A stretch of DNA of 64,000 nt from Cupriavidus sp. WGlv3 (GCF_023952475.1 NZ_JALHRX010000002.1:620001-684000), one strand, 5' to 3'; counted from the first letter of the stretch, positions 26,587-36,390 are shown. The notes: generated by a model from the sequence alone, not told the origin. Numbers and translations are program-made.

Positions 26587-27728
26587 ACGGCTCACTGCTT
26601 AAGCAGCGCGCGGTCTATGTCATTGGCATTGGCCTGCATCCCTACCAGTTTCCCAGCGAGACACCGTATCTCCAGCTTGGCCTTGCCGCTGTCCGCGAGG
26701 CGCTGCGAGATGCCGGACTTGCCTGGCCTCAAGTGCAGAGCGCTTTCGTCGGCACCGCTGCATTGGGCATGGCAGCCGGCCGCGTGATGCTGCGCCACCT
26801 TGGCTCGACGGGGCTGGAAGTGGCGCAGGTCGAAAACGCTTCGGCATCCGGCTCGACGGCCTTCAGACTGGCCTGCCTCCAGGTTGCCAGCGGAGAACGC
26901 GATGTCGTGCTGGCGGCAGGCGTGGACAAATTTGGCGACGGCCGGCGCGCGGTGCTGAAAGATGGCCTGCCGCCCCTGAGTCCCAGCGCCAATGTTCCGC
27001 TGGTGAAATTTGCCCTGCTGGCACGCCGCTGCATGCGCGAACGAGGCCTGAAGCAGCAAGACCTCGCCGCGGTAGCAGTCAAGAACCATGGCAACGCGTC
27101 CCGCAATCCCAATGCGCAGTTCCGCAAACCACGCACGATAGAGCAGGTATTGAGTTCGCCGAAAATTGCCGGCGACCTGACCGCGATGCAGTGCTGTCCG
27201 CGCGGCGAAGGTGCCGCGGCCGTCATCGTGGTCTCGGATGAAGCCATCCGGCGCCTGGGCCTGGCGCGCTCTCGCGCCGTGCGAGTCCTCTCGTCCGTGG
27301 CCAGCAGCGAGGAGCTGGCACAAGACGCACCGGCGCTGGTCGAGCTGGTACGCAAGTCTTCGGCCGAAGCGCTCGCTCAGGCAGGTGTCGGTGCCAGCGA
27401 GCTCGACATCGTCGAGTTGCATGACGCCTTCACCATTGAAGAACTGCTGTACAGCGAGGCCATCGGGGTCTGCGCTCCCGGCGAAAGCGCTGCCTTCCTG
27501 GCGCGTGGCGCGTCGGGGGTCGGGGGCGAATGCGCAATCAATCCGTCGGGCGGCCTGATCGGCATGGGTCATCCGCTGGGCCCGACGGGAGTCGGACAAG
27601 TGGCGGAAATCACCCGCCAGCTACGTGGCGAAGCGCAAGGCCGCCAGCATCAGGGCGCCCGGCTTGGCCTGGCGCACATGATCGGCCTCGGATCCGTAGC
27701 GGTCGCGCACGTTCTCGCCCGCCAGTAA
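26583..27728 (+). CDS. Thiolase-superfamily protein (SCP-x/Ltp2-like), probable aldolase
   Basis: A 381-residue lipid-transfer-type thiolase. The family's C-terminal active-site residues are kept (ELHDAF with its His; GGLIGMGHPLGPTG with the GHP), but the segment that normally reads NACASG reads NASASG, so the nucleophilic Cys is Ser87 (codon TCG). Without Cys, true thiolysis is unlikely. Together with the overlapping DUF35 gene this points to a retro-aldol enzyme acting on a beta-hydroxyacyl-CoA, as in Ltp2-type aldolases. Start is ATG 26583. It is the second gene of the TetR-led operon. Confidence 0.8.
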   Translation: MNGSLLKQRAVYVIGIGLHPYQFPSETPYLQLGLAAVREALRDAGLAWPQVQSAFVGTAALGMAAGRVMLRHLGSTGLEVAQVENASASGSTAFRLACLQVASGERDVVLAAGVDKFGDGRRAVLKDGLPPLSPSANVPLVKFALLARRCMRERGLKQQDLAAVAVKNHGNASRNPNAQFRKPRTIEQVLSSPKIAGDLTAMQCCPRGEGAAAVIVVSDEAIRRLGLARSRAVRVLSSVASSEELAQDAPALVELVRKSSAEALAQAGVGASELDIVELHDAFTIEELLYSEAIGVCAPGESAAFLARGASGVGGECAINPSGGLIGMGHPLGPTGVGQVAEITRQLRGEAQGRQHQGARLGLAHMIGLGSVAVAHVLARQ

Positions 27729-27754
27729 GGCAAATACCTGATCTCCGAACTCAC

Positions 27755-28546
27755 ATGGACTACTCAACCGTACTCTACGAACTTGTCGATGGCGTAGCGC
27801 TGATCCGGCTGAATCGCCCCGAGCGCATGAACGCAATCGGCGGCAGCATGAAGGCCGACCTGTCGCATGCGTTGTTCGAGCGGGCGCGCAGCGACGACGC
27901 GGTCCGCTGCGTGGTGATCACTGGCGCCGGGGACAGGGCTTTCTGCGCGGGTGCCGACATCAAGGAGCGCGCCGGGCGGGTCGTGCCACAGGCGCAGTAC
28001 CACCTCGAGCAGAAGGCCACCCACGACCTGTTCCGCGCCATCGAGCAGTTCGAGAAGCCCGTCATCGCCGCGATCAATGGTGTGGCGCTGGGCGGCGGCC
28101 TGGAGATTGCGCTTTGCTGTGACGTGCGTATCGCGGCCCGCGGCGCCAGGCTTGGCCTGCCCGAAGCCCGGATCGGCGTGCTGCCCGCCGCCGGCGGCAC
28201 GCAACGTCTGCCGCGTCTGGTCGGGCCAGGCATCGCAAAAGAACTGATGCTCACCGGTGACCACATCGATGCTGAACGCGCGCTCTCGATCGGACTGGTC
28301 AATCAAGTGGTCGCTGCAGCGCAGCTTCTGCCAACAGCATTGGCCATGGCCGGGCGGATGGCGGCCAACGCACCGCTGGCACTGCGCTATGCCAAGCATG
28401 CGATCGATCTCGGCCTGCAGGTCGGCATGGATGCCGGCCTGGAATACGAACGCTACGCCGCGGCGCTCGTGGTCTCCAGCGAGGACCGTAAGGAAGGCAT
28501 GCGCGCTTTCGTGGAGAAGCGCACGCCCGTATTCCGCGGGCTGTGA
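27755..28546 (+). CDS. Enoyl-CoA hydratase/isomerase family protein
   Basis: A 263-residue crotonase-fold protein. The oxyanion-hole strands AFCAGADIKE and NGVALGGGLE are present, followed by GLPEARIGVLPAAGGTQRLP, which contains the catalytic-type Glu of hydratases. It would hydrate an enoyl-CoA to a beta-hydroxyacyl-CoA, the substrate expected for the aldolase-like pair upstream. ATG 27755 was chosen because it starts the conserved domain, although the frame is open further upstream. It lies 26 bases after the thiolase-like gene. Confidence 0.9.
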   Translation: MDYSTVLYELVDGVALIRLNRPERMNAIGGSMKADLSHALFERARSDDAVRCVVITGAGDRAFCAGADIKERAGRVVPQAQYHLEQKATHDLFRAIEQFEKPVIAAINGVALGGGLEIALCCDVRIAARGARLGLPEARIGVLPAAGGTQRLPRLVGPGIAKELMLTGDHIDAERALSIGLVNQVVAAAQLLPTALAMAGRMAANAPLALRYAKHAIDLGLQVGMDAGLEYERYAAALVVSSEDRKEGMRAFVEKRTPVFRGL

Positions 28547-28596
28547 ACCTTGACCGGCATCGACACGCGCACCACTGAATCAACAGGAGGAATTTC

Positions 28597-29409
28597 ATGG
28601 ATCTGAACCTGAAAGACAAAGTTGCCTTCGTCACCGGCGCAGGGCAAGGCGTGGGCCGGCGCATTTGCCTGGACCTGGCCGCGGAGGGCGTCAAGGTGGC
28701 CGTGAATGATCTGTTTGCCAAGCGGGCCAATGCCGTGGTCGCCGAGATCGAGGCCGCCGGCGGCAGGGCTTTCGCCGCCGTTGCGGACATCACATCCGAA
28801 GCCGAGATCGATACCGCGATTGCTGCCTCGCGCGAAGCGCTCGGTGAAATCGACATCCTGGTCAACAACGCCGGGGTGCCGGTGGAGCGCCGCGAGAAAG
28901 GCGGCGCCGCCCCCCTCTTCCTCGACACCACCACGCAGGAATGGGAGCGCGTCATCCATCTCAACGTCTTCGGCATGATGCATTGCTGCAGGGCCGTGCT
29001 GCCGGGCATGAAGACGCGGCGCCACGGCAAGATCATCAACATCATGTCGGAAGCAGGCCGCGCGGGTGAAGCCCGCCTGGCGGTGTATTCCGGCGCCAAG
29101 GCGGCGATGCTGGGCTTCGCCAAGGCCATCGCGCAGGAGCACGGCCGCGACTGCATCAATGTCAACGTCATCGCCCTGGGCGCCATATCCCACGAAGGCA
29201 TCGCTGAAGGCGCCCTTCATCCGTCGGCCACGCCCGAAACCAATGAGCGCCTTGGCAAGATGCTCAAGGCCTATCCGATCGCCCGCGGCCTGCAACGCCT
29301 GGCCCGCCCCGAGGATGTATCCGGCATGGTCTGCCTGCTCGCCTCTGACCGTGCCGCCTACATCACGGGACAGAGCATCGGCATCAGCGGCGGCCTGGTA
29401 ATGATCTGA
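28597..29409 (+). CDS. Short-chain dehydrogenase/reductase
   Basis: A 270-residue SDR. It has the cofactor motif TGAGQGVGRRI, NNAG in the fourth strand, and the active-site YSGAK (Tyr and Lys three apart), with a Ser in NIMSEAGR upstream. The Gly-rich loop and an acidic stretch after the second strand do not settle the choice of NAD over NADP. The ATG has a strong AGGAGG ribosome binding site. It probably oxidises a hydroxyacyl-CoA or alcohol in the same pathway. Two further genes follow on the same strand with small gaps. Confidence 0.9.
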   Translation: MDLNLKDKVAFVTGAGQGVGRRICLDLAAEGVKVAVNDLFAKRANAVVAEIEAAGGRAFAAVADITSEAEIDTAIAASREALGEIDILVNNAGVPVERREKGGAAPLFLDTTTQEWERVIHLNVFGMMHCCRAVLPGMKTRRHGKIINIMSEAGRAGEARLAVYSGAKAAMLGFAKAIAQEHGRDCINVNVIALGAISHEGIAEGALHPSATPETNERLGKMLKAYPIARGLQRLARPEDVSGMVCLLASDRAAYITGQSIGISGGLVMI

Positions 29410-29423
29410 AGCCGCGAGGAGCC

Positions 29424-30500
29424 ATGTTTCGCCATCAAGACGCTACGCGCGCGGCACCGCCATTGCGCACCCGCATCACCGAACTGCTGGGCATCGACCA
29501 CCCGATCCTCGCGGGCGGCTTGATGTGGCTGTCCGATGCCCGCTACGTGGCGGCACTGGCCAGGGCGGGAGCCATGGCCTTTATCACGCCTCGCTCGTTC
29601 GATGGTCCCGACGCCTATCGCGCAGCACTGCGAGATTGCAGCCGCATGGCCGGCGGACGCCCGTTCGGCGTCAACATCACGCAATCCCGTCGCGCCGCCG
29701 AGAATGCGATGGTTCCCGCCTGGATCGACATGGCGCTCGAGCATGGTGTCCGATGCTTCGAAACCGTCGGTCCGTCTCCCGGACGCCTGATCGAACGAAT
29801 CCATGCCGGCGGAGCCAAGGCCATCCACAAGTCGGCGTTCGTCGAGCACGCACTGAAGGCGGAGCACGCTGGCGCCGACGCCGTGGCACTGGTGGGTGCC
29901 GAGGCCGGCGGGCATCCCGGTACCAACGAGCTTTCCGCCTTCGTCTGCGGCGCCTTGGCGCTGCAACGGCTGACGGTTCCCCTGGCGCTCGGAGGCGGCA
30001 TCGGTGACGGCCGCCAGATCGCCGCCGCGCTGGCGCTTGGCGCCGACGCCGTGGTCATGGGCACGCGCTTTCTGGTATCGGAGGAAATCTGGGCGCATGA
30101 GAACTACAAGCGCCATCTGGTCCGGCAGCCTGCCGAGGCTTCAACGCTGGCGATGCGTGCCTCCGGCAACCCGTGGCGCGTGCTGGATAACGCCACCGTG
30201 CGCGACATCGAGCGCCTTGAACAACAGGGCGCACGCCAGTACGCCGAGTTCGGAGCGCTGGCAACTGGCCGGCTCGGCCGCGATTACTGCTATCGGCAAG
30301 GTGACTGGAACACCGGCCTGCTGTCGATGGGCCCAGCCATCGGCTTTGCCGACGCGATTGAACCGGCGGCAAGCATTGTGACGCGCCTGATGACGCAGGC
30401 AATGCAGGCCGCCAGCCGGCTTGCGTCGATGTCCGGGCCGGTGCCGGCTCATGGTGCCGGCGCTGTCTTTGCTTCGCGAACACGGGAGACCACCGCATGA
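29424..30500 (+). CDS. Nitronate monooxygenase/2-nitropropane dioxygenase-like flavoprotein
   Basis: A 358-residue FMN TIM-barrel protein. The start LGIDHPILAGGLMWLSDARYVAALARAG is the family's N-terminal barrel strand region, cut here only for quoting (residues 18-45). GAEAGGHPG provides the conserved His near FMN, and GGGIGDGRQIAAAL, then GADAVVMGTRFL, bind phosphate. The family includes nitronate monooxygenases and FabK-like enoyl reductases, and its role in CoA-linked degradation is often unclear. Its stop overlaps the start of the following CoA ligase by four bases. Confidence 0.85.
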   Translation: MFRHQDATRAAPPLRTRITELLGIDHPILAGGLMWLSDARYVAALARAGAMAFITPRSFDGPDAYRAALRDCSRMAGGRPFGVNITQSRRAAENAMVPAWIDMALEHGVRCFETVGPSPGRLIERIHAGGAKAIHKSAFVEHALKAEHAGADAVALVGAEAGGHPGTNELSAFVCGALALQRLTVPLALGGGIGDGRQIAAALALGADAVVMGTRFLVSEEIWAHENYKRHLVRQPAEASTLAMRASGNPWRVLDNATVRDIERLEQQGARQYAEFGALATGRLGRDYCYRQGDWNTGLLSMGPAIGFADAIEPAASIVTRLMTQAMQAASRLASMSGPVPAHGAGAVFASRTRETTA

Positions 30501-32035
30501 ACCCAGACCTTGCCATTCAATTCGGCAACCGCCGGATCAGCGCTCAGGCGCTGCGGCAGGACGCCGACCGGGCCGCTACAGGCTTTGCCGAACTCGGCCT
30601 TCAGCCAGGCGACGCGGTCGCTGTCTTGCTGCGCAACGACGTGCCCTACCTCGAAGCCATGCTGGCGCTCGACCGCCTGGGGGTGCACCTTGTGGCCATC
30701 AACTGGCATTTCAATGCGGAGGAAGCCGGCTATATCCTGCGAGATTGCGAGGCCAAGGTTCTGGTCGTCCATGCCGACCTCCTTGCCGGCATAGCGAGTA
30801 CTGTTCCGGAAGGGGTGCAGGTGCTGGTCGTGCCGACCCCGGCCGAGATCGTGGATGCCTATGGGCTTGCGGAGACCGCGCTCGAGTTGCCCGAAGGTGC
30901 CCGCGCCTGGCCCGCATGGCGCGACAGCTTCCCACCTTCAACCGCGGCTCGTGTGCGCTCGGTGGGCAGCATGCTCTATACATCGGGCACCACCGGACGA
31001 CCCAAAGGCGTCATGCGCCTGCCTGGCGCGCCACGCCAGCATGACGGCTCGCTGCGCGTGCGCGCCATGGCAAGCCAGGCGCGACCGGGAATGCATTGCG
31101 CCATCGTCGGGCCGCTGTACCATGCCGGCCCCAACTCGGCGGCGCGCATGGCGCTGGAGTTCGCTGCGCAAATCGTGGTGCTGCCGCGCTTTGACCCCGA
31201 GCAGTTGTTGCAGACCATCGAGCAATACCGGATCACCCATCTGTCGCTGGTGCCGATCATGCTGGTGCGGCTACTGAAGCTTCCTGAAGCCGTCCGCCGG
31301 CGCTACGACACGTCTTCGCTTGAGAATGTGACCCACGGCGGCTCTCCCTGCGCGCCCGAAGTCCGTCGCGCCATGATCGAATGGTGGGGGCCCATCGTGA
31401 ATGAAACCTACGGCTCGACCGAAGCCGGCCTGGTGACGTTCGCCACCTCGGCGGAGTGGCTGGCGCGCCCCGGCACGGCAGGCCGTCCGTTCCCCGGCAC
31501 CTCGATCCGCATTCTTGACGCAGAAGGCAAGGCGTTGCCCGCGGGCGAAGTGGGCGAGATCTACGTGAACACCGGGGACAACGCCCTGCCGTTCACCTAT
31601 CGCAACAACGACGCGCAGCGGCGCGCCATCGAGCGGGACGGCTATATCACAAACGGCGATGTCGGCTGCCTGGATGCCGACGGCTATCTGTACATCACGG
31701 ACCGCAAGCGCGACATGGTGATCTCCGGCGGCGTGAACATCTACCCGGCCGAGATCGAACATGCTCTGGTGGCAAACCCGCTGGTTGCTGACTGCGCCGT
31801 GTTCGGCATACCCGATGCCGAGTTTGGTGAAGCCGTCGCCGCCGCCGTCGTGCCGGCCCCTGGCAGCGCGATCAGCGAGACCGACGTGCGCGACTGGCTG
31901 CGCCAGCGCGTCGCCGGCTACAAGGTGCCCCGGCTGGTGGAGTTCCACGATGCCCTGCCCCGCGACAGCATGGGCAAGGTCTTCAAGAACCAGCTGCGCG
32001 CACCGCACTGGGAACGCGCCGGCCGGGCCATCTGA
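30497..32035 (+). CDS. Acyl-CoA ligase (AMP-binding, ANL superfamily)
   Basis: A 512-residue adenylate-forming enzyme. It has the P-loop YTSGTTGRPKGVM, the A5 motif YGSTEAG, the A8 hinge DRKRDMVISGGVNIYPAEIE (20 residues) and the catalytic Lys near the end in SMGKVFKNQLR. It activates a carboxylic acid, through an acyl-AMP, to a CoA thioester, which would feed the hydratase, SDR and aldolase-like enzymes upstream. The natural acid is not evident from the sequence. ATGA overlap with the preceding flavoprotein gene supports co-translation. Confidence 0.92.
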   Translation: MNPDLAIQFGNRRISAQALRQDADRAATGFAELGLQPGDAVAVLLRNDVPYLEAMLALDRLGVHLVAINWHFNAEEAGYILRDCEAKVLVVHADLLAGIASTVPEGVQVLVVPTPAEIVDAYGLAETALELPEGARAWPAWRDSFPPSTAARVRSVGSMLYTSGTTGRPKGVMRLPGAPRQHDGSLRVRAMASQARPGMHCAIVGPLYHAGPNSAARMALEFAAQIVVLPRFDPEQLLQTIEQYRITHLSLVPIMLVRLLKLPEAVRRRYDTSSLENVTHGGSPCAPEVRRAMIEWWGPIVNETYGSTEAGLVTFATSAEWLARPGTAGRPFPGTSIRILDAEGKALPAGEVGEIYVNTGDNALPFTYRNNDAQRRAIERDGYITNGDVGCLDADGYLYITDRKRDMVISGGVNIYPAEIEHALVANPLVADCAVFGIPDAEFGEAVAAAVVPAPGSAISETDVRDWLRQRVAGYKVPRLVEFHDALPRDSMGKVFKNQLRAPHWERAGRAI

Positions 32036-32166
32036 TGGTTCAACGGCGCATATCGCCTCGAGGCACGTCGAACCCGGGGCATTCCGAATGACGAAGTGAG
32101 CCAGCTTGGCGGAAGTCCCTGCCCGCGAGCCGGCGCCGCGAAATTCATATCAGAAGGAGACGACAG

Positions 32167-33132
32167 GTGAAGGTCATCGCAACCATGCTACTTGCGGCGG
32201 CAAGTCTCGGCGCTACGGCGACATCTGCAGAGCCGGCCTATCCATCCAGGCCGATCCGTTTGATGGTGGGCTTCGCCGCCGGCAGCATCACCGACATTAC
32301 GGCGCGGCAGATTGCCGCCGGAATGGGCAAAGAGCTGGGCCAGCCTGTCGTGGTGGACAACCGCACCGGCGCCGGCGGCAATATCGCCAGCGCCGAGCTT
32401 GCCCGGGCTCGCCCCGACGGCTATACGCTGATGGCGACCACACCGGGGCAGTTGGTGGTGAATCCCCTGACCCAGAAAGCCATCGGCTTCGACCCTGAAA
32501 CCAGGTTCACGCTCATCAGCCTCGTCAATGAGGGTCCCTTCGTCTTTGTGGTGCCGGCAAACTCCAGGTTCAAAAGCGTGCCGCAGCTGGTAGCCTGGGG
32601 CAAGGCCAATGGGGGAAAGCTCACCTATGCCTCGGCCGGCATCGGCACAACTTCGCACATCGCTGCCGAGATGTTGCAGGTATTCGGCGGCATCAAGGCT
32701 GTGCATGTGCCCTATCGCGGAGGTTCGCAGGCGACCAACGACCTCATTGCGAGGCGTGTCGATTTCATGATCGACAGTCTCGGTTCCGTCGGGCAGCAAG
32801 TGCAGGCAGGTCAGATCCGGATTCTGGCAACGGGTGGCCCCAGCCGCCTGCCTCAGTTTCCAGACATACCGACGCTATCGGAAACGTACCCGGACTTCAT
32901 CGCTTCGTCCTGGCTCGGTGTGATAGGGCCGCCGGGTCTTGCGCCGGCTGTAGTCGCCGCCCTGGCCAGGGCGGTCGAACGCAGCGCACGCGATCCGCAT
33001 TTCGTGGCAAGCCTCGAACAGCGCGGCGGCCGTGTGGCCAAGCCAGGACCGGACGCATTCTCGTCGCTGGTGGACAAAGAACGCGCTCGCGTCGAGCGCA
33101 CGATCGTGAGCGCGGGAATCACGCTTGAATGA
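32167..33132 (+). CDS. Bug/TctC-type periplasmic solute-binding protein
   Basis: A 321-residue protein that starts at GTG 32167 after an AAGGAG site. Residues 1-21 form a signal peptide (TSA-E). The family features follow: YPSRPIRLMVGFAAGS, VVDNRTGAGGN, and HVPYRGGSQA. Bug proteins of Burkholderiales bind small carboxylates or other metabolites, and most have no dedicated membrane partner nearby, as here. Its place at the end of the acyl-CoA ligase operon suggests that it captures the acid which that ligase activates. Its last 14 bases overlap the end of the convergent chromate transporter gene. Confidence 0.9.
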   Translation: MKVIATMLLAAASLGATATSAEPAYPSRPIRLMVGFAAGSITDITARQIAAGMGKELGQPVVVDNRTGAGGNIASAELARARPDGYTLMATTPGQLVVNPLTQKAIGFDPETRFTLISLVNEGPFVFVVPANSRFKSVPQLVAWGKANGGKLTYASAGIGTTSHIAAEMLQVFGGIKAVHVPYRGGSQATNDLIARRVDFMIDSLGSVGQQVQAGQIRILATGGPSRLPQFPDIPTLSETYPDFIASSWLGVIGPPGLAPAVVAALARAVERSARDPHFVASLEQRGGRVAKPGPDAFSSLVDKERARVERTIVSAGITLE

Positions 33133-34336
33133 GCCATCCCGCCACAGCCGCCACCAACACCACCAGCCACGGCGGCAGCTTCCAGCGCATCAGCGCCACC
33201 AGCGCCAGCGCCACCAGCACGATGTCCAGCGGGCCCTGCACCGCGCTGGTCCACACCGGATGCCACAGCGCCGCCAGCAGCAGCCCGACCACGCCGGCGT
33301 TGATGCCGGCCAGCGCCGCCTGGGCGCGCTGGTTGCGGCGCAGGCTTTCCCAGAACGGCAGCGCGCCCAGCACCAGCAGCGCGCCGGGCAGGAAGATGGC
33401 CAGCGTGCACAGCAGCCCGCCGGCCAGGCCCGTGGGCGGGTTCTGCATGGCCGCGCCGAGGAACGCGGCGAAGGAAAACAGCGGCCCCGGCATGGCCTGC
33501 GCCGCGCCGTAGCCAGCCAGGAAGGCTTCCTTGCCGACCCAGCCGGGCGCGACCACGGCCGCATCCAGTAGCGGCAGCACCACATGCCCGCCGCCGAACA
33601 CCAGCGCGCCGGCGCGGTAAAAGGCATCGAACACGCGCACGGCCGGGTCGGCGGCCCACTGCGCCAGCAGCGGCAGGCCGGCCAGCAGCGCGGCAAACAG
33701 CGCCAGCGCCAGCACGCCGCCGCGATGCGTTACCGGCAGGCGCAGCGGTTCATGCGCACCGCCCAGCGCCGGCCGCAACAGGGCCATGCCGGCAACCGCG
33801 GCGGCGGCCATCAGTGCCACCTGCGCCCACGGCCCCGGCCAAGCCAGCACGGTGCCGGCCGCCACCAGCATGATGGCGATGCGCACCGGGCCGACGCACA
33901 GCGTCCGCGCCATGCCCCACACCGCCTGCGCCACCACCGCCACCGCCACCAGCTTCAGCCCGTGCAGCGCGCCCGGCGCCGCGGCCATGCCGTAATGGGT
34001 CACCCCCAGCGCGAACACGATCATGGCCAGCGCCGACGGCAGCGTGAAGCCCACCCATGCCGCCAGCGCGCCGCCATAGCCGGCGCGCGCCAGCCCCAGT
34101 GCGATGCCGGTCTGGCTGCTGGCCGGTCCGGGCAGGCACTGGCACAGCGCGACCACGTCGGCATAGGCCGCCTCGCTGAGCCAGCCGCGCCGGCGCACCA
34201 GTTCCTCGCGGAAATACGCCAGGTGGGCCACCGGGCCGCCGAACGAGGTCAGGCCGAGCCGCAGGAAGATCAGGAACACGGCAAGCGGCCCGTCGTGGCC
34301 GCGGGTGTCGTCGGAAGGGCTGGGCAAGGAAGCCAT
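33119..34336 (-). CDS. chrA: Chromate transporter (two-domain, ChrA family)
   Basis: A 405-residue membrane protein built of two homologous halves, the long-chain type of the CHR superfamily. Each half begins with the family signature: FGGPVAHLAYFREELVRR with LCQCLPGP in the first, and FGGGHVVLPLLD with AQAMPGP in the second. Members export chromate or other oxyanions by ion exchange. I start at ATG 34336, because upstream in-frame residues are not conserved in character. It is transcribed towards the Bug gene and stands alone. Confidence 0.9.
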   Translation of the reverse strand: MASLPSPSDDTRGHDGPLAVFLIFLRLGLTSFGGPVAHLAYFREELVRRRGWLSEAAYADVVALCQCLPGPASSQTGIALGLARAGYGGALAAWVGFTLPSALAMIVFALGVTHYGMAAAPGALHGLKLVAVAVVAQAVWGMARTLCVGPVRIAIMLVAAGTVLAWPGPWAQVALMAAAAVAGMALLRPALGGAHEPLRLPVTHRGGVLALALFAALLAGLPLLAQWAADPAVRVFDAFYRAGALVFGGGHVVLPLLDAAVVAPGWVGKEAFLAGYGAAQAMPGPLFSFAAFLGAAMQNPPTGLAGGLLCTLAIFLPGALLVLGALPFWESLRRNQRAQAALAGINAGVVGLLLAALWHPVWTSAVQGPLDIVLVALALVALMRWKLPPWLVVLVAAVAGWLIQA

Positions 34337-34703
34337 GGGGCGGTTTGCGGGCAAACGGAAGCGTGTGGAGGCGTGCGGAGGACAGCGCAGATTCTGACCG
34401 ATTTTGCCGGCCCGGAGGTGACAAAGCGAAGGCAGAAGCACGCGCACGCGCCGAACGGCGCAAGCGAAGCGTTGCATAGCGCACAGGGTCGAGCCCGGCT
34501 TTTGAAACCAATCAACCACACCGTCAGTGTGGCGTAGCTACCTCAATCAAGTTACGTCCGTTTTGCGCCGTTATGCCGCTGACGCATGCGCCGTTTGGCC
34601 CTTGTCCCCCAGCAGGCGGTCAACCGCGCCCACCGGCGTGGCACGGCGATGCGCATCACCGACGAGAAGCGTAAAGCGCGAAGAAGATGGAGGAGTGGAA
34701 GCG
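34337..34703. other. Divergent intergenic region between chrA and the chemoreceptor gene
   Basis: It contains a short hairpin CCACAC-CGTCA-GTGTGG at 34516-34532 and the sigma-28-like promoter at 34547-34574. Nothing else could be supported. Confidence 0.5.
34547..34574 (+). promoter_or_regulatory. Sigma-28 (FliA)-like promoter of the chemoreceptor gene
   Basis: TCAAGTTA (34547-34554) and GCCGTTAT (34567-34574), 12 bases apart, resemble the flagellar class 3 promoter TAAAGTTT-N11-GCCGATAA. It points towards the chemoreceptor gene, whose ATG is some 130 bases downstream. That would place the receptor in the motility regulon. Confidence 0.5.
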
Positions 34704-36257
34704 ATGCTGCACAACCTGAGCCTGAAGAAAAAACTGCTGTTGCCGCTGGTGCTGAGCTGGGTCTGCCTGCTCGGCATCACGCTGTGGAACGCGTGGCACA
34801 TCCGCACGCTGCGCATGGAGGAGCGCCGGCTCGACCTGGCCCACGTCACCGACACCGCGGTCTCGGTGGTGGCCGAGTACGAGGCCCTGGCCAAGGCCGG
34901 CAAGCTGCCCGCCGAGGAAGCGAAGCAGCAGGCGATCGAGCGCGTGCGCGCGATGCGCTTCGGCGCCGACGGCTATTTCACGCTGATGCGCTCCGACACC
35001 GTGGTGCTGATGCACCCGTTCAAGCCGGAGATGAACGGCAAGGCGATGGAGGGCATGAAGGACCCCAACGGGGTCTACCTGTTCCGCGACATCGCGGCGA
35101 TCGGCAAGGGCCCGGGCAAAGGCTTCGTCGAATACCTGTGGCCCAAGCCGGGCGCGCAGGCGCCGCAGCCCAAGCTGAGCTACGTGGCCAACTTCCGTCC
35201 GTGGGACTGGAACTTCATCGCCGGACTGTACCTGGACGACATCGAGGCGGCGTTCCGCCAGGAGCTGTGGAAGGCGCTGGGGCTGCTGCTGGCGGTCGGC
35301 GCGCTGATGTCGCTGGTGATGGTGCGGGTCGCGGCCAGCCTGCAGCGTCAGCTGGGCGGCGAGCCGGCCACCACCGCGCAGATCGCCGGGCGCATTGCCG
35401 AAGGCGACCTGGCCGGCCAGGTCGAGCTGCGCGCCGGCGACCAGCACAGCGTGCTCCATGCCATGCACCGCATGCAGTCGCGCCTGACCGGCGCGATCGG
35501 CAGCATCCGCGGCTCGGCTGATTCGATTGCGGGCGCGGCCAAGCAGATTGCCGCGGGCAATGCCGACCTGTCGCGCCGCAGCGAGGAGCAGGCCGCGTCG
35601 CTGCAGGAAACCGCCGCGAGCATGGAGCAGCTTACCAGCACCGTGCGCCAGAGCGCCGAGAACGCGCGCCAGGCCAGCCACCTGGCCGAGGGCGCGTCGG
35701 ACATCGCCGTGCGCGGCGGCGCCATCGTCAGCCAGGTGGTCGACACCATGGGCGAGATCAAGAGCGCCTCGGGCAAGGTGGTCGACATCATCGGCGTGAT
35801 CGAGGGCATCGCCTTCCAGACCAATATCCTGGCGCTCAACGCCGCGGTCGAGGCGGCCCGCGCCGGCGACCAGGGCCGCGGCTTCGCGGTGGTGGCCGGC
35901 GAGGTGCGCACGCTGGCCCAGCGCAGCGCCACCGCGGCCAAGGAGATCAAGGCGCTGATCGGCAATTCGGCGCAGCGCGTCGAAGACGGCGCGGTGCTGG
36001 TCGAGAACGCCGGCAAGGCGATGGACGAGATCGTCGACGCGGTCAAGCGCGTGACCGACCTGATGGGCGAAATGCGCGCCGCCACCGAGGAGCAGACCGG
36101 CGGCATCGAGCAGGTCAACCAGGCGGTGTCGCAGATGGACCAGATGGCGCAGCAGAACGCGGCGCTGGTGGAACAGGCCGCGGCCGCCGCCGCGTCGCTG
36201 GAAGACCAGGCCGAGGCGCTGCACCGCGCCGTGGGCCAGTTCCGCCTGGCGGCCTGA
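34704..36257 (+). CDS. Methyl-accepting chemotaxis protein with a Cache sensor domain
   Basis: A 517-residue chemoreceptor. A first transmembrane helix (about 11-30) is followed by a periplasmic single-Cache domain with the conserved [13 protein letters not shown] and [10 protein letters not shown], a second helix (about 188-208), a HAMP linker and the MA signalling domain with the hairpin [20 protein letters not shown] (20 residues). Cache receptors of this type usually sense small organic acids. Start ATG 34704 has AGGAG upstream. The C-terminus has no CheR-binding pentapeptide. Confidence 0.95.
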   Translation: MLHNLSLKKKLLLPLVLSWVCLLGITLWNAWHIRTLRMEERRLDLAHVTDTAVSVVAEYEALAKAGKLPAEEAKQQAIERVRAMRFGADGYFTLMRSDTVVLMHPFKPEMNGKAMEGMKDPNGVYLFRDIAAIGKGPGKGFVEYLWPKPGAQAPQPKLSYVANFRPWDWNFIAGLYLDDIEAAFRQELWKALGLLLAVGALMSLVMVRVAASLQRQLGGEPATTAQIAGRIAEGDLAGQVELRAGDQHSVLHAMHRMQSRLTGAIGSIRGSADSIAGAAKQIAAGNADLSRRSEEQAASLQETAASMEQLTSTVRQSAENARQASHLAEGASDIAVRGGAIVSQVVDTMGEIKSASGKVVDIIGVIEGIAFQTNILALNAAVEAARAGDQGRGFAVVAGEVRTLAQRSATAAKEIKALIGNSAQRVEDGAVLVENAGKAMDEIVDAVKRVTDLMGEMRAATEEQTGGIEQVNQAVSQMDQMAQQNAALVEQAAAAAASLEDQAEALHRAVGQFRLAA

Positions 36258-36390
36258 ACCGGGCGGCCCGGGACGATCGCCCCGCCATCCGCCTGCCGCG
36301 CCCTGCGTGTATGATGAAGCGAAGCCGGCCGCACAGTTGGCCGGCCCAGTGCATCAGACCGTTACCGCAGACCACTGACAGGAGCGCACC

